This document shows positions 53,701 through 62,449 of a stretch of DNA of 64,000 bases, piece after piece. The stretch's first letter is position 1. The number at the start of each line of letters is the position of its first letter. The notes under the pieces are model-generated. The model had not been told where the DNA came from. It ran no database searches and saw nothing but the letters and a program-made list of their open reading frames with translations. The stretch spans positions 434,001-498,000 of the forward strand of contig NC_013525.1 in NCBI RefSeq assembly GCF_000025005.1, written 5' to 3'. Both the position numbers and the translations under genes were made by a program. Origin of the DNA: Thermobaculum terrenum ATCC BAA-798. GTDB lineage: Bacteria; Chloroflexota; Chloroflexia; Thermobaculales; Thermobaculaceae.

Positions 53701-56083
53701 CTTCCATGCTGTGATGGCAGTGCCAATCTTCCTCAATGGTAGATCTGTTGGCTCATTGGGATTCGTTAGCTTTACACAGGGCAAAGTCTTTTCTGAAGAC
53801 GATCTCCATCTATTACACAGGTTAGCCGATTTGGCTTCCATAGCCCTGGAGAATTCCCGGTTATATCAACAGCTTGAAAAAGAGCTAAGTGAACGCCTGA
53901 AGGCTGAAGAGGAACTGCAGGCAAGGGCAAAGCAGCAAGCAGCTGTGGCTTATTTGGGCCAGTTAGCGCTCGCTGAAGATGACCAGGATTCTCTATTGCG
54001 TAAAGCTGCTGACACAGTCGCTGATGTTCTGGATGTGGAGTATTCAGCAATACTGAGGGATGTAGACAATGGTAAGACTCTTGTCCTGGAGGCTGGACAT
54101 GGTTGGCCAGAGGGTGTGATAGGGTCTCGTTTAACAGCTGCGAGGGAAGGACATCCCCCGACTCCCGATAAGGCCTCGTTCAACATATATCCGCCTGAGA
54201 TCCGTTATCTACAAAGTGGAGTTATCAGGAGTGCCATATCGGTCGGCATAGGAGGGCAGAGCTCCCCTTATGGCCTGCTCTGCGCATATAGCCTTGAGCC
54301 CAGGATATTTTCCCCGGACGATATCAACTTTCTCCAATCCGTATCCAACATATTGGCTGCTGCTATAGAGTACCGAAGGGCTGCTCAGGATCTAATGAGG
54401 GCTGAGGCAAGATATAGAAAACTCGTGGAGCAGATACCAGCAGTCACTTATATAGAAGAAATGGGGATGAGGGGAGTGGTCTCCTATATAAGTCCCCAAG
54501 TAGAAGATATGCTTGGCTATACCCCTGAGGAATGGACAAGTAACCCTGATCCCTGGTCGCGAATAATACATCCTGATGATTACGAGGATGTGGCTACTTC
54601 TATGGAAAAAGCCGAAGAGCTGGGGATACCTTTTAGAAAAGAATATAGGATGATCTCTAAGAGCGGTGAGATCGTATGGGTGCGAGACGAAGCGGTTATA
54701 GTTAGGGATGCCGAGGGGCAGCCTTTGTTCTGGCAGGGAGTTCTCGTCAATATTACCGATAAGAAGAAGCTTGAGGATAAACTTGCGTATCAGGCATTTC
54801 ATGATGCCCTGACGGGACTCCCTAACAGAGCGCTCTTTATGGATCGGCTGAAAGGCGCGCTTGCCAGAGCCAAGAGGTATAACTCCTGTTGTGCAGTGCT
54901 TTTCCTGGATCTAGATAGGTTCAAGCATGTCAATGACAGTCTTGGCCACCAGTACGGAGATCAGCTCTTGATAGAGGTAGGCAATCGGTTGTTGAGTGTA
55001 GTCCGCTCTGCGGACACTGTAGCACGCCGAGGTGGCGATGAATTTACCATCCTCCTGGAGCCTATCTGCGAGCTGGAGTACGCCAAGCAGGTGGCCGAAA
55101 GGGTTATAAAGGAGCTGGAGAAGCCGTTTTTGATCAATGGTCAAGAGCTCTATATAAGCACCAGCATAGGTATAGCACTTAGTAATGAGTACTCTGATGC
55201 AGAGGAGCTTATACATAATGCAGATGTTGCTATGTATTGGGCTAAGAGTAGGGGGCGGGCAAGGTACGAAGTTTATGATCTTAGCATGAGCACTTTTACA
55301 TTAGAGAAGCTGAAGCTCGAGTCTGAGTTGCGCAGAGCTGTACAGCGGGAAGAGTTCAGCTTAGTGTACCAGCCTGTGGTAAGGCTGCGAGATAAGGAAG
55401 TCGTAGCGCTTGAGGCGCTGCTGCGCTGGCATCATCCAGAGAGGGGACTTCTTCTGCCAGATCAGTTCCTTAAGGAGCTGGAAGATACGGGGCTCATAAT
55501 GCCTTTGACCGACTGGATGCTGCGCGAGGTGTGTAGGCAGCATAAGGAGTGGCAGAAGCGAGTTGCTGGGGAATTGCCGTTGGTAAGCGTGAACTTTACT
55601 GCCAGGCAGTTCCAGAAAGCCACTATGCTGGAGGACTTGGCAAGCATACTCCAAGATATGGATGTTTCACCCTCGTGCCTGCAACTGGAGATAACGGAGA
55701 CCGTAGCGATGGATGATGCTGCTTCTACAGCCAGAACCATGAAGGGGCTCAAAGACCTGGGAGTTAAGCTGGCTCTTGACGATGTAGGGACTGGCTACTC
55801 CAGCCTGAGCTACCTCAGGAAGTTCCCCCTGGATGTATTAAAGGTCGACAGGACTTTTGTTATGGGGCTGGGTGTAGATCCTGATAGTACGGCAATAGTG
55901 CATGCACTTGTAATGCTTGCGAAGTCGCTTGGCATGCTTGTGACAGCTGAGGGGGTTGAGAAGCAGGTCCAAGTTGATGCTTTAAGTACTCTGGGCTGTG
56001 ATCTGGCTCAAGGGTACTTCTTTTCCAGACCCATGGAGCCTGATCGGATCACCGATATTTTGGTCAGGCATGCTCTCCGATAG
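50726..56083 (+). CDS. Giant soluble GAF/PAS sensor with GGDEF and EAL domains (cyclic di-GMP turnover)
   Basis: The 1785-residue protein has no membrane segment. Modules in order: GAF (about 15-165), GAF (186-330), GAF (333-490), PAS (510-630), PAS (633-757), PAS (759-885), GAF (888-1050), GAF (1075-1220), PAS (1226-1350), GGDEF (1355-1510) and EAL (1525-1775). GGDEF is intact at 1436-1440 with an inhibitory I-site RSAD at 1427-1430. EAL is intact at 1563-1565, and the LDDVGTGYSS and TAEGVE motifs are present. Both synthesis and breakdown of c-di-GMP are therefore possible. Start is GTG with a weak AGGAAA site. Confidence 0.92.
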   Translation: MIKEEVIETSQSDKLNSYEELKASLLKLAATAIRATGFQVILVNVREGEGFRVITGTDDILLGTYTTFDFWNKLLKEEFRISQSYLVPPWHSRQVLQDVPDDMYVIPDIPEAKSPEDWDPYHFLIVPLLDSKREVIGFFSVDEPVSGKVPSEDLIQDLETFAEHAALAIEKFNLINELSDRVRQVDALYKVSKSINNFQDSEAALRFLVDTANELLHADFAVLLVHEPAGDRAISTAEIDVETYDRLRRLSRELLSPEPTLYELHLADGTPSSRLIGVCVRVGPEDGPMGVLGVFYQDENHPKDISYSILSSLAEQAFTALRNRHLYNAAVSRADRLRVIQSIASRLNRLNDVRKIAKAISEELRQLVDFHACRIFLASDEYLVPAAVITDHSEYSPEEVDNLRVGFGEGITGWVAQHGEPALLHDAAKDTRTRLIPGTNDIDESMLAVPIKYDDRVVGVITLSKVGLNQFDNEDLQLLVILADQAAIAIENAKLVEKLSLEAEALRKSEERNQLISRATNDAIWDWDLSTNRIIWNDAIQRLFGYEADHEFETSIEWWEERCHPDDIERLRESLYGAINSDADVWAEEYRFRKADGSYAYVLDRGYIVRDASGKAIRAVGSMLDITHRIEAAKALRESEERFKAIFEDSAIGMALIDQEGRILKTNKALTKILGYTQNDLIEKNFLELVHPDHESTLRGRFTRIFSGKNTHYHVEQRYIHKDGHEIWGNLTVSAIRSHSGDVDLAVCMLEDITSRKQADSRILFQARLLDQVPVAVIACDMQMRVVHWNSAASDLFGYTPQEAIGKEVFELASTIDKSENIREVIQVVLREGSWRGEVDFPLEDRVVPAQVEISAVRDKRRMLVGLVAVIVDLSDQKKVEERLRRQNVYLSALHEIALATMRRLDPSDVFRTLLTRAAPLFNEENGFVYLEDDDTSKLRLWVGTGVFTDYENTWLEPGEGVSGRVWRTGKPVILKDYISWPHRARMFDELVFHAVMAVPIFLNGRSVGSLGFVSFTQGKVFSEDDLHLLHRLADLASIALENSRLYQQLEKELSERLKAEEELQARAKQQAAVAYLGQLALAEDDQDSLLRKAADTVADVLDVEYSAILRDVDNGKTLVLEAGHGWPEGVIGSRLTAAREGHPPTPDKASFNIYPPEIRYLQSGVIRSAISVGIGGQSSPYGLLCAYSLEPRIFSPDDINFLQSVSNILAAAIEYRRAAQDLMRAEARYRKLVEQIPAVTYIEEMGMRGVVSYISPQVEDMLGYTPEEWTSNPDPWSRIIHPDDYEDVATSMEKAEELGIPFRKEYRMISKSGEIVWVRDEAVIVRDAEGQPLFWQGVLVNITDKKKLEDKLAYQAFHDALTGLPNRALFMDRLKGALARAKRYNSCCAVLFLDLDRFKHVNDSLGHQYGDQLLIEVGNRLLSVVRSADTVARRGGDEFTILLEPICELEYAKQVAERVIKELEKPFLINGQELYISTSIGIALSNEYSDAEELIHNADVAMYWAKSRGRARYEVYDLSMSTFTLEKLKLESELRRAVQREEFSLVYQPVVRLRDKEVVALEALLRWHHPERGLLLPDQFLKELEDTGLIMPLTDWMLREVCRQHKEWQKRVAGELPLVSVNFTARQFQKATMLEDLASILQDMDVSPSCLQLEITETVAMDDAASTARTMKGLKDLGVKLALDDVGTGYSSLSYLRKFPLDVLKVDRTFVMGLGVDPDSTAIVHALVMLAKSLGMLVTAEGVEKQVQVDALSTLGCDLAQGYFFSRPMEPDRITDILVRHALR

Positions 56084-56104
56084 TTAGAAATAGTAGAATA
56101 TGAA

Positions 56105-56989
56105 GTGATGTCATCAGTTGTTGCCCATGATACCTTGTGGCTTTCTGTAGACGAAGCTAGAAAGCTGCTTGAGGCACGCCAGTCGGGTGTCAATGAGCTT
56201 GAGTCCTCTTTTGATCTCGGCCTCACTAAGGTAAAGGTGCTCTTGGATTCGGAAGGAGTTAAGCTACCCGATGGCCTTAGAGTCTCTTGGTCCGTGATTG
56301 AGGAGATAGCTGGTCATTTTCGCACCGGCAGGCTTTCAAACAAGTGCTTCATCCTCCGTGGAGAGGAAGTAGTCCCAATTCAAAGCTATTCAGGATACAC
56401 CAACCGATTCTATAGCCTGCTAGCCACAGATGGTGCGCCAACTCTGGTAGCAGGGGGCTTCCCCATGCACAGAATCAAGGGTACGGACCCTCTCAAGGAT
56501 ACTGCCGAAAAGATCAAGGCTATAGCTCCAGTAATTGGCAAAGTCCTGGACACAGCTATGGGGCTGGGTTACACGGCCATCATGGCCTCGAAGACTGCGG
56601 ACGAGGTCATAACTGTGGAGATAGATCCAGAGGTTGTGGAGATAGCCAAGCTTAACCCTTGGTCCAGGGAACTGTTCGAGAACCCCAAAATCAAGGTCAT
56701 AGTAGGTGACAGTTTCGAGGTGATTCGCGAATTTCCGGATCAATATTTTGATAGAGTGATCCATGATCCTCCTATAGTAAGCCTTGCCGGAGACCTCTAT
56801 TCCCTGGACTTCTACAAGCAGTTATATAGAGTGATCAGACCTAGGGGGCGTTTGTTCCATTACATAGGTAATCCCGAACACAAGATGGGACACAGAGTGA
56901 CCAGAGGAGTAGTAATCAGGTTACAGGAAGCAGGCTTCAAGAAAGTAGTGCCCCGACCTCAAGCTTTCGGTGTCGTGGCTTATAAGTAA
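56105..56989 (+). CDS. Archaeal-type SAM-dependent methyltransferase (COG2521-like)
   Basis: The 294-residue protein has an N-terminal domain of about 95 residues without recognised homology and a Rossmann-fold methyltransferase with TAMGLGYTAI (motif I), VEIDPEV, and HDPPIVSLAG (motif IV, as in amine methyltransferases). The pattern LNPWSRELF and FHYIGNP matches the COG2521 group, which is mainly archaeal and uncharacterised, related to spermidine-synthase-like folds. The start is GTG 56105 or ATG 56108. It follows the sensor gene by 21 bases. Confidence 0.7.
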   Translation: MMSSVVAHDTLWLSVDEARKLLEARQSGVNELESSFDLGLTKVKVLLDSEGVKLPDGLRVSWSVIEEIAGHFRTGRLSNKCFILRGEEVVPIQSYSGYTNRFYSLLATDGAPTLVAGGFPMHRIKGTDPLKDTAEKIKAIAPVIGKVLDTAMGLGYTAIMASKTADEVITVEIDPEVVEIAKLNPWSRELFENPKIKVIVGDSFEVIREFPDQYFDRVIHDPPIVSLAGDLYSLDFYKQLYRVIRPRGRLFHYIGNPEHKMGHRVTRGVVIRLQEAGFKKVVPRPQAFGVVAYK

Positions 56990-56998
56990 GTTGGGGCG

Positions 56999-57036
56999 AG
57001 CCTGCTAACTTTCTTTAGCCTGCTAATTTTGCTAAC
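56999..57036 (+). repeat. Short direct repeats upstream of the small unknown gene
   Basis: AGCCTGCTAA occurs at 56999-57008 and 57017-57026, 18 bases apart, and a shorter TGCTAA at 57030. Spacing near two helical turns could mark a binding site upstream of the gene at 57086. Confidence 0.3.
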
Positions 57037-57085
57037 CTGTAATAACTGTAGGTAAAGTATTGAAGCGCATACTAGGGAAAGGCAT

Positions 57086-57370
57086 ATGAGCTACGGATAC
57101 GAGTCCACGAATCTGAGCGATACAGCTCGGGAGATCAAGCAATACATATATGATTCGACTATTTACGAGAAGAGCCCAGAGCCACTAAAGGGTGATGCAT
57201 CCTGGTGGGCCGACCAGACTGGCATCCCTGAAGAGGAGATAATCCCGGCTCTTGAGGAGTTGGTTGCCAGCAATACCCTGATCAAGCAGGAGGATGATAG
57301 CAACCCTGTTTACATCTATGTACCTATGACCGTTGTAAGTCCCGAGCTGCATGGCCCTACGCAAGAGTAG
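57086..57370 (+). CDS. Small protein of unknown function, winged-helix-like
   Basis: The 94-residue acidic protein is probably real: AGGGAAAGG precedes the ATG and codon use matches neighbours. Residues 10-75 show a helix-rich pattern (REIKQYIY, EEEIIPALEELVASNTLI) followed by a beta hairpin (NPVYIYVPM) that resembles a winged-helix fold. No family is recognised. It lies upstream of the tRNA-Trp promoter. Confidence 0.6.
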   Translation: MSYGYESTNLSDTAREIKQYIYDSTIYEKSPEPLKGDASWWADQTGIPEEEIIPALEELVASNTLIKQEDDSNPVYIYVPMTVVSPELHGPTQE

Positions 57371-57378
57371 TATTTGGT

Positions 57379-57408
57379 TTGACATGCTAGCTACTGGCTC
57401 CATATAAT
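57379..57408 (+). promoter_or_regulatory. Sigma-70 promoter of tRNA-Trp
   Basis: TTGACA (57379-57384) and perfect TATAAT (57403-57408) are 18 bases apart, placing the start of transcription about 10 bases before the mature tRNA. Confidence 0.8.
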
Positions 57409-57424
57409 TTCATCTGAGATTTAT

Positions 57425-57500
57425 AGGGGTATAGCTCAACTGGTAGAGCACCGGTCTCCAAAACCGGCGGTTGGGGGTTCGAGTCCCTCTGCCCCTGCCA
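57425..57500 (+). tRNA. tRNA-Trp (anticodon CCA)
   Basis: A full 76-nt cloverleaf is present: acceptor AGGGGTA pairs with TGCCCCT, the D arm has AGCTCAACTGGTAGAGCA, the anticodon stem CCGGT/ACCGG encloses CTCCAAA with anticodon CCA at 57458-57460, and the T arm has GGTTCGAGTCC. The 3' CCA is encoded. It reads UGG codons. Confidence 0.97.
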
Positions 57501-57530
57501 TCTTGGCCGAGATAACATATCAGAATATAA

Positions 57531-57572
57531 AACGAAGCCCCTTTGCAAGAAAGAGCACAAAGGGGCTTCGTT
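57531..57572 (+). terminator. Strong intrinsic terminator after tRNA-Trp
   Basis: AACGAAGCCCCTTTG pairs over 15 bases with its complement at 57558-57572, followed by TTTTGTG. The remaining 57573-57847 has one imperfect hairpin near 57655-57690 (CCCGA/TCGGG) and no gene that I can support. Confidence 0.9.
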
Positions 57573-57847
57573 TTGTGATTTTCTTACGGCGATCTTCTAA
57601 TCATCTTGTTTCTTTCCTCTAGTTTCAAATGGAGGCAAGACAGACTATTATGTCCCGAGCATCATGGTGATCACCCTGGTTCGGGCCTAACTTGTACCAA
57701 CCTAAGCTGCCTTCAACATTAATCCAGCGTGAGTGCGCTACGTAACCTGGGAATACAAGTGTGATAACTACCCTTTGGAACAGCGGGAACAGGGCACTAT
57801 ATACCCTCTACGTATTGCAGTGCCTTAGCATCTGACCCTAAGCTATA

Positions 57848-59659
57848 CTAGTACCCCAGGCCATACCCAAATGGATAAAGAGTCTCCTGGGGGGCGTTCG
57901 CTTTTGGAATGCGTACAGGCAACTTGCCTACAGGTGAAGCTTTTCCAAACATTACTCTCACCGCTGCCCGCAAAGAGACAGGGTTATAGCTATAGGTCGC
58001 CACGTAGGTCTTGGCACTTGTAACATAAGCTAAATCATACGGAAGCTCAACAGAGAGTACTATTACTGGTTTCCCTGTCTGTATCAGGCTTTTCACAAGC
58101 TCTCGCTGCCTAGTATCCCATTGAATATCTCTAGTTAGCACGACTACCAAGCTCTTCTGCCTTGCCAGGTAGACTGCATGGTCACGCACGCTCGAAGATG
58201 GGTGGTCCCCTGTGGAGTACCTCGTGACTCTTACGCCATAGCTGGACATCTTTGCGGCTACTTCTATTGTGGGTTCATCTCCCCAACCAGTTACCAAGAC
58301 TGTTCGACCCGAATTGGGTTTCAGTGGAAGCACGCCCGAATTGCGGATGATAGTGATGGTGTGGTTAGAGATATCAGCGGCGCTAAGGATATGCCAGTGA
58401 GTCTTGACATGGCTGCTTACCGAGTCGGCATCGACGTAGGGATTTGCTGGCAACCCCAGTCGCGCCTTAAGTTCGAGGATACGTAGCACCGAAGCGTTTA
58501 TGCGAGAAACGCTTATCTCTCCTCTTTCCACGGCATTTACTACCGAGTTTATCGCTAGGTTTAGATCCGGAGGCATAAGTAGCAGATCTGCTCCAGCTTT
58601 GATAGCTTCCACTGGCACTCTGCTATCCGGAAACATCTGCCGGACCCCTGCCATCTCTAGAGAATCTGTCATTATTACGCCCTTGAACCCAAGTTTTTGG
58701 CGTAGTAGCCCTGTTAGGATCGGTTTGGAGAGGGTTGCTGGCCTACCCGAAGGGTCTAGCGAAGGCACGACTATGTGGGCACTCATGATAACGTCGACTC
58801 CTGAATCGATAGCAGCTCTGAAAGGAGGCAGATCTATATCTTCCAGCTGCTTCTGGGTGTGCCTTATAACGGGCAGTCCTGTATGGCTGTCGATGTTCGT
58901 ATCGCCGTGTCCAGGAAAATGTTTGGCTGTTGCTGCTACGTCGACGCTTTGATACCCTCTCACTTGCGCAGCTGTTAGTCTGGCCACAAGCCATGATCTG
59001 TCCCCAAAGGACCTTACACCTATCACTGGGTTGAATGGGTTGATATTTACGTCAGCATCCGGGGCCAAGTTTTGATTGATCCCTAGAGCTCTGAGCTCTT
59101 TGCCGACTATGTAAGCGGCTCTAAATGCGTACGTTTTGTCTCTTGCGGCTCCTAGCGCCATATTCCCAGGGGAACGGACGATTTGAGAAGGTAACCTTGA
59201 TATTATGCCTCCCTCCTGATCCGTAGATATGAGCGTGGGAACTGGTACTCTTTGGGTCATGGAGCTTCTTTGGATACCATTTGATAACCTTGCTACCTGC
59301 TGGGCATTTTTAATGTTCCCAGTCCATGTGAAATATATGATACTACCAACATGATACTTCTGTATTATTTGAGATGCGTTGTCCACACCGTATAGTTTCC
59401 TGTTCGCATTTACTGCCCAGGGATCTGTGTCGTAAGCGCTATCTCCGTAGACGTACACTGCAAACATCTGCCCTATCTTTTCTCTAAGGGTCATTTTGGA
59501 TAAGGTGGCCTCTGCCCAGCTTGAGGATGATGCGTGGGTTATCGCACTTCCTCGATAGACCACATCTTGGCAAGCTGATATTCCTATCAATACGAGAATG
59601 CAAATAGCCATCAGTAGTCTTTTGATGGTAGGTACCATTTCTTTAGCTCTGCTTTTCAT
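57848..59659 (-). CDS. GH3 beta-N-acetylhexosaminidase-like lipoprotein (NagZ type)
   Basis: The 603-residue protein has a lipoprotein signal (lipobox I-S-A-C, Cys30), a GH3 TIM barrel with the NagZ signature KHFPGHGDTNIDSH near residue 245, which supplies the catalytic His-Asp dyad, and the nucleophile in MTDSLEMAGV near 330. A GH3 C-terminal alpha/beta domain follows. It probably removes N-acetylglucosamine from wall fragments outside the cell, as in Gram-positive NagZ, rather than in the cytoplasm as in enterobacteria. Confidence 0.9.
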   Translation of the reverse strand: MKSRAKEMVPTIKRLLMAICILVLIGISACQDVVYRGSAITHASSSSWAEATLSKMTLREKIGQMFAVYVYGDSAYDTDPWAVNANRKLYGVDNASQIIQKYHVGSIIYFTWTGNIKNAQQVARLSNGIQRSSMTQRVPVPTLISTDQEGGIISRLPSQIVRSPGNMALGAARDKTYAFRAAYIVGKELRALGINQNLAPDADVNINPFNPVIGVRSFGDRSWLVARLTAAQVRGYQSVDVAATAKHFPGHGDTNIDSHTGLPVIRHTQKQLEDIDLPPFRAAIDSGVDVIMSAHIVVPSLDPSGRPATLSKPILTGLLRQKLGFKGVIMTDSLEMAGVRQMFPDSRVPVEAIKAGADLLLMPPDLNLAINSVVNAVERGEISVSRINASVLRILELKARLGLPANPYVDADSVSSHVKTHWHILSAADISNHTITIIRNSGVLPLKPNSGRTVLVTGWGDEPTIEVAAKMSSYGVRVTRYSTGDHPSSSVRDHAVYLARQKSLVVVLTRDIQWDTRQRELVKSLIQTGKPVIVLSVELPYDLAYVTSAKTYVATYSYNPVSLRAAVRVMFGKASPVGKLPVRIPKANAPQETLYPFGYGLGY

Positions 59660-59825
59660 TCTGGGTTCTACACTATTCCTGCCAATTAGGTTTTACATAA
59701 ATTTTGTTCGTCTCACCAAAGAAATAGCTCAAAGGACTAAAGAGTTACGATTGCTTTCGCCTATTCCGGGGGTTTTGTACTAGACTAGTAGAGCAGAAGA
59801 AAAAGAAGGAGGAGAGATCTACTAG

Positions 59826-60920
59826 ATGGATCAGACTATTAGAGTTGGGGTGGTTGGTTTAGGCTTTGCTGGTAACGTACATACAATGGCCTACAAAAAG
59901 ATTCCCGGTGTAGAGGTGGTTGCCCTTGCAGGACTTGAGGAGGACCGCCTGCAGCTCATGGGGAAAGAGTACTCTATACCCAACTTGTACTCCAGGTGGG
60001 AGGATCTAGTCGCAAGAAGTGATCTAGATGCTGTAAGTGTGTGTACCCCTAACTACCTGCATGCGCACGTAGCCATAGCCGCACTTGAGAGCGGTAAGCA
60101 TGTTCTGTGTGAGAAGCCTTTGGCACGCAATACGGAGGAGGCTCAGTCGATGGTGGATGCAGCGCTGCGCAATAGAAGAGTGCTGCAGACAGCTTTTAAC
60201 CATCGCCAGCGTGGTGACATCATGATCCTCAAGCAGTATATCGACAGTGGAACGCTAGGCAAGATTTACTATGCCAAAGGTTATTGGATGCGTCGACAGG
60301 GTATTCCCGGTCTTGGGTCATGGTTCACAAGCAAAGAGTTATCTGGTGGTGGGCCTCTCATCGATCTTGGAGTGCATGTGTTGGACCAGCTGATGTTCCT
60401 TCTAGGTGAACCGGAAATCACTACCGTCAGTGCCTCGACATATGCGGAATTTGGCCACAGAGGCAGAGGCGTACGTAGGAGCGGCCTTCAAAAGATGTTT
60501 GTTGGAGCTGATTTTGATGTGGAGGATCTGGCCACGGCGTTTATGCGGACGGAGGATGGAACTACGGTTTGCCTTGAGGCCAGCTGGGCAGTGCAAGCAG
60601 ATTATGATGATGATTTTGGCCTTGATCTATACGGTACTGAAGGCGGTGCTCAGATGCGAGTGAAGCGTTATGGGTGGCAGGACACTTTGCGCATATTCAC
60701 TGATCATGGGGATGTTCCAGTTACTATAGCACCCCAGACTTGGCAGGGTACAGGGCACCAAGCTGTTGTAGAGAACTTTATAGATGCCATACGCAGTGGT
60801 AATTGGTCTGCTCATGCTGGTCATGAGGGATTGAGGCGTGTTCAGATCGTAGAGGCATGCTATAAATCGGCGCTTGAGGGCAGAGAGATAAGCTTACAAA
60901 GCATCAGGCAAAATGTTTAA
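59826..60920 (+). CDS. Gfo/Idh/MocA-family oxidoreductase
   Basis: The 364-residue protein has the Rossmann motif VGLGFAGNVH near residue 10, the catalytic-lysine motif C-E-K-P-L-A near 97, and the family's C-terminal domain with GGGPLIDLGVHVLD near 177. It probably oxidises a sugar or cyclitol. An AGGAGGAG site lies upstream of the ATG. Its end overlaps the next gene by 8 bases, so the three genes to 62415 form one operon. Confidence 0.9.
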   Translation: MDQTIRVGVVGLGFAGNVHTMAYKKIPGVEVVALAGLEEDRLQLMGKEYSIPNLYSRWEDLVARSDLDAVSVCTPNYLHAHVAIAALESGKHVLCEKPLARNTEEAQSMVDAALRNRRVLQTAFNHRQRGDIMILKQYIDSGTLGKIYYAKGYWMRRQGIPGLGSWFTSKELSGGGPLIDLGVHVLDQLMFLLGEPEITTVSASTYAEFGHRGRGVRRSGLQKMFVGADFDVEDLATAFMRTEDGTTVCLEASWAVQADYDDDFGLDLYGTEGGAQMRVKRYGWQDTLRIFTDHGDVPVTIAPQTWQGTGHQAVVENFIDAIRSGNWSAHAGHEGLRRVQIVEACYKSALEGREISLQSIRQNV

Positions 60921-61533
60921 CGTTTGTCCATATTGCGGGCTCTACTCAGTCGAGAAGGCCATAGATCTGGATTCATCTACGGCCTTCTGTCCCTATTGTG
61001 GTGAGGGTTACCAGTTCGTCATGAAGCCGCTGTATGTGATAACCGGAGCTAGTGGCACCGGTAAGAGCACCATATGTTTGCAGCTGGCCAAGGCGCTTTC
61101 TGGTCGTTACATAGTGCTTGAGACTGATATTCTTTGGGGCGAGGTAAAAGCAAAGCCGGAAGATAATTATGCTTCATATACCAATCTCTGGCTGAGACTA
61201 GCTAAGAATATACACCAGAGCGGTATTAGTGTAGTGCTTTGTGGATCCTTGTTCCCTCCTACAGTGGAGTCTTGCCCGGAGCAAAGGTATTTCTCCAGGG
61301 TCATCTACTTGGCCTTGACGTGTCAGGATGAGATATTGCGTGACAGACTCCTGACTAGACCTGGATGGAGAGATTCCTCGAGTAGAGCTTTCATAAACAG
61401 AATGCTGGAGTTCAACAGGTGGTTCCTGAACGAAGGAAGCCGGGGTGATCTGAGGATTACTCTTGTAGATACATCAAGTATGGACGTGCAACAGACGATC
61501 AACAATATAGTCAACCTGATCTTAGCATCCTGA
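60913..61533 (+). CDS. P-loop kinase-like protein with N-terminal zinc ribbon
   Basis: The 206-residue protein begins with two C-P-Y-C-G motifs (Cys5/Cys8 and Cys26/Cys29), which form a zinc ribbon, followed by a Walker A loop GASGTGKST near residue 45. The rest resembles small-molecule kinases of the AAA/nucleoside-kinase type. I do not recognise a family with this exact fusion. It overlaps the oxidoreductase gene by 8 bases and is 9 bases before the glycosyltransferase, so a role in sugar or cofactor phosphorylation is possible. Confidence 0.7.
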   Translation: MFNVCPYCGLYSVEKAIDLDSSTAFCPYCGEGYQFVMKPLYVITGASGTGKSTICLQLAKALSGRYIVLETDILWGEVKAKPEDNYASYTNLWLRLAKNIHQSGISVVLCGSLFPPTVESCPEQRYFSRVIYLALTCQDEILRDRLLTRPGWRDSSSRAFINRMLEFNRWFLNEGSRGDLRITLVDTSSMDVQQTINNIVNLILAS

Positions 61534-61542
61534 GGTCTAGCC

Positions 61543-62415
61543 ATGATAAGTGTGGATGTACTCATTCCCACTATGAATAGGCTTCAGTCGCTGATCATGA
61601 CCCTTAGCGGGGTGGCTTTGCAAAGCAGGACTGATTTAGGTGTGATAGTAGCTGATCAGAGCGATGAGCCTGCTACTCGCTCTGAAGTTGTCAGGTCTCT
61701 CTGCAAACTAATAGAAGCTAGAGGTAATAGAGTGTGTTGGTATCATCGTAAAGAGCGTTGCGGAATTGCAGAGCAGAGAGACTTTCTCCTAAGAGTTTCG
61801 AGCGCTGATGCGGTTCTGTACCTCGATGATGATGTAATTATGGAGTCCTGGGTCGTAGAGAAGATGGCGAATGTGCTTGAAGAACAGGGCTGTGCTTTTG
61901 TGGGAGCCTTCCCAACCCAGCCTACGTATATAGATGATGTAAGGCCACATCAACAGCATATAGAGTACTGGGTTAGTAGAGTGCGACCAGAGATAGTGAA
62001 TCCTGGTGATCCCGAGTGGCATCGTGCCACTCTTCATACTGCAGCTAACCTCTTTCATGTGGCTCAGGGTTTAGGTCTACCTCCCGGCGATGTTCGCCTG
62101 TACAAAGTAAGTTGGATAGGCGCCTGTGTCATGTATGACAGGAGAAAGCTCCTGGAAATAGGGGGATTTTCCTTCTGGCGCAGGCTGCCTCGTAAGCTAG
62201 TAGGCGAGGATGCGCTGGTACAGAACATTCTCATGAGGCTTTGGGGTGGGTGCGGGATTGTGCCATCGGGTACTTATTTTGCTGAGGTGCCTAGTAATTT
62301 TCCTGATCAATATCGCTCTCGTGACCATCATGCTCTAATGCTTCTGCCAGAGATGATCAAGACACATGCGCCCCATACCCCGATGCCAAAACCGGATGCA
62401 TGGAAGTACTGGTAG
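61543..62415 (+). CDS. Family 2-like glycosyltransferase
   Basis: The 290-residue GT-A protein starts with VDVLIPTMNR and has the metal-binding D-x-D-type motif YLDDDVI near residue 93, with later W-I-G-A and GEDALVQ acceptor-side motifs near 190 and 220. It adds a sugar to an unknown acceptor and has no membrane segment. It ends the Gfo/Idh/MocA-kinase operon. Confidence 0.85.
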   Translation: MISVDVLIPTMNRLQSLIMTLSGVALQSRTDLGVIVADQSDEPATRSEVVRSLCKLIEARGNRVCWYHRKERCGIAEQRDFLLRVSSADAVLYLDDDVIMESWVVEKMANVLEEQGCAFVGAFPTQPTYIDDVRPHQQHIEYWVSRVRPEIVNPGDPEWHRATLHTAANLFHVAQGLGLPPGDVRLYKVSWIGACVMYDRRKLLEIGGFSFWRRLPRKLVGEDALVQNILMRLWGGCGIVPSGTYFAEVPSNFPDQYRSRDHHALMLLPEMIKTHAPHTPMPKPDAWKYW

Positions 62416-62449
62416 AGTATATGAGGTTCATGACTAAAAGCTGACAGAG

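Noticed and set aside
57655-57690. Imperfect hairpin as a terminator or attachment site
   Set aside because: The stem is short and interrupted, without a T run or a partner repeat near the tRNA.
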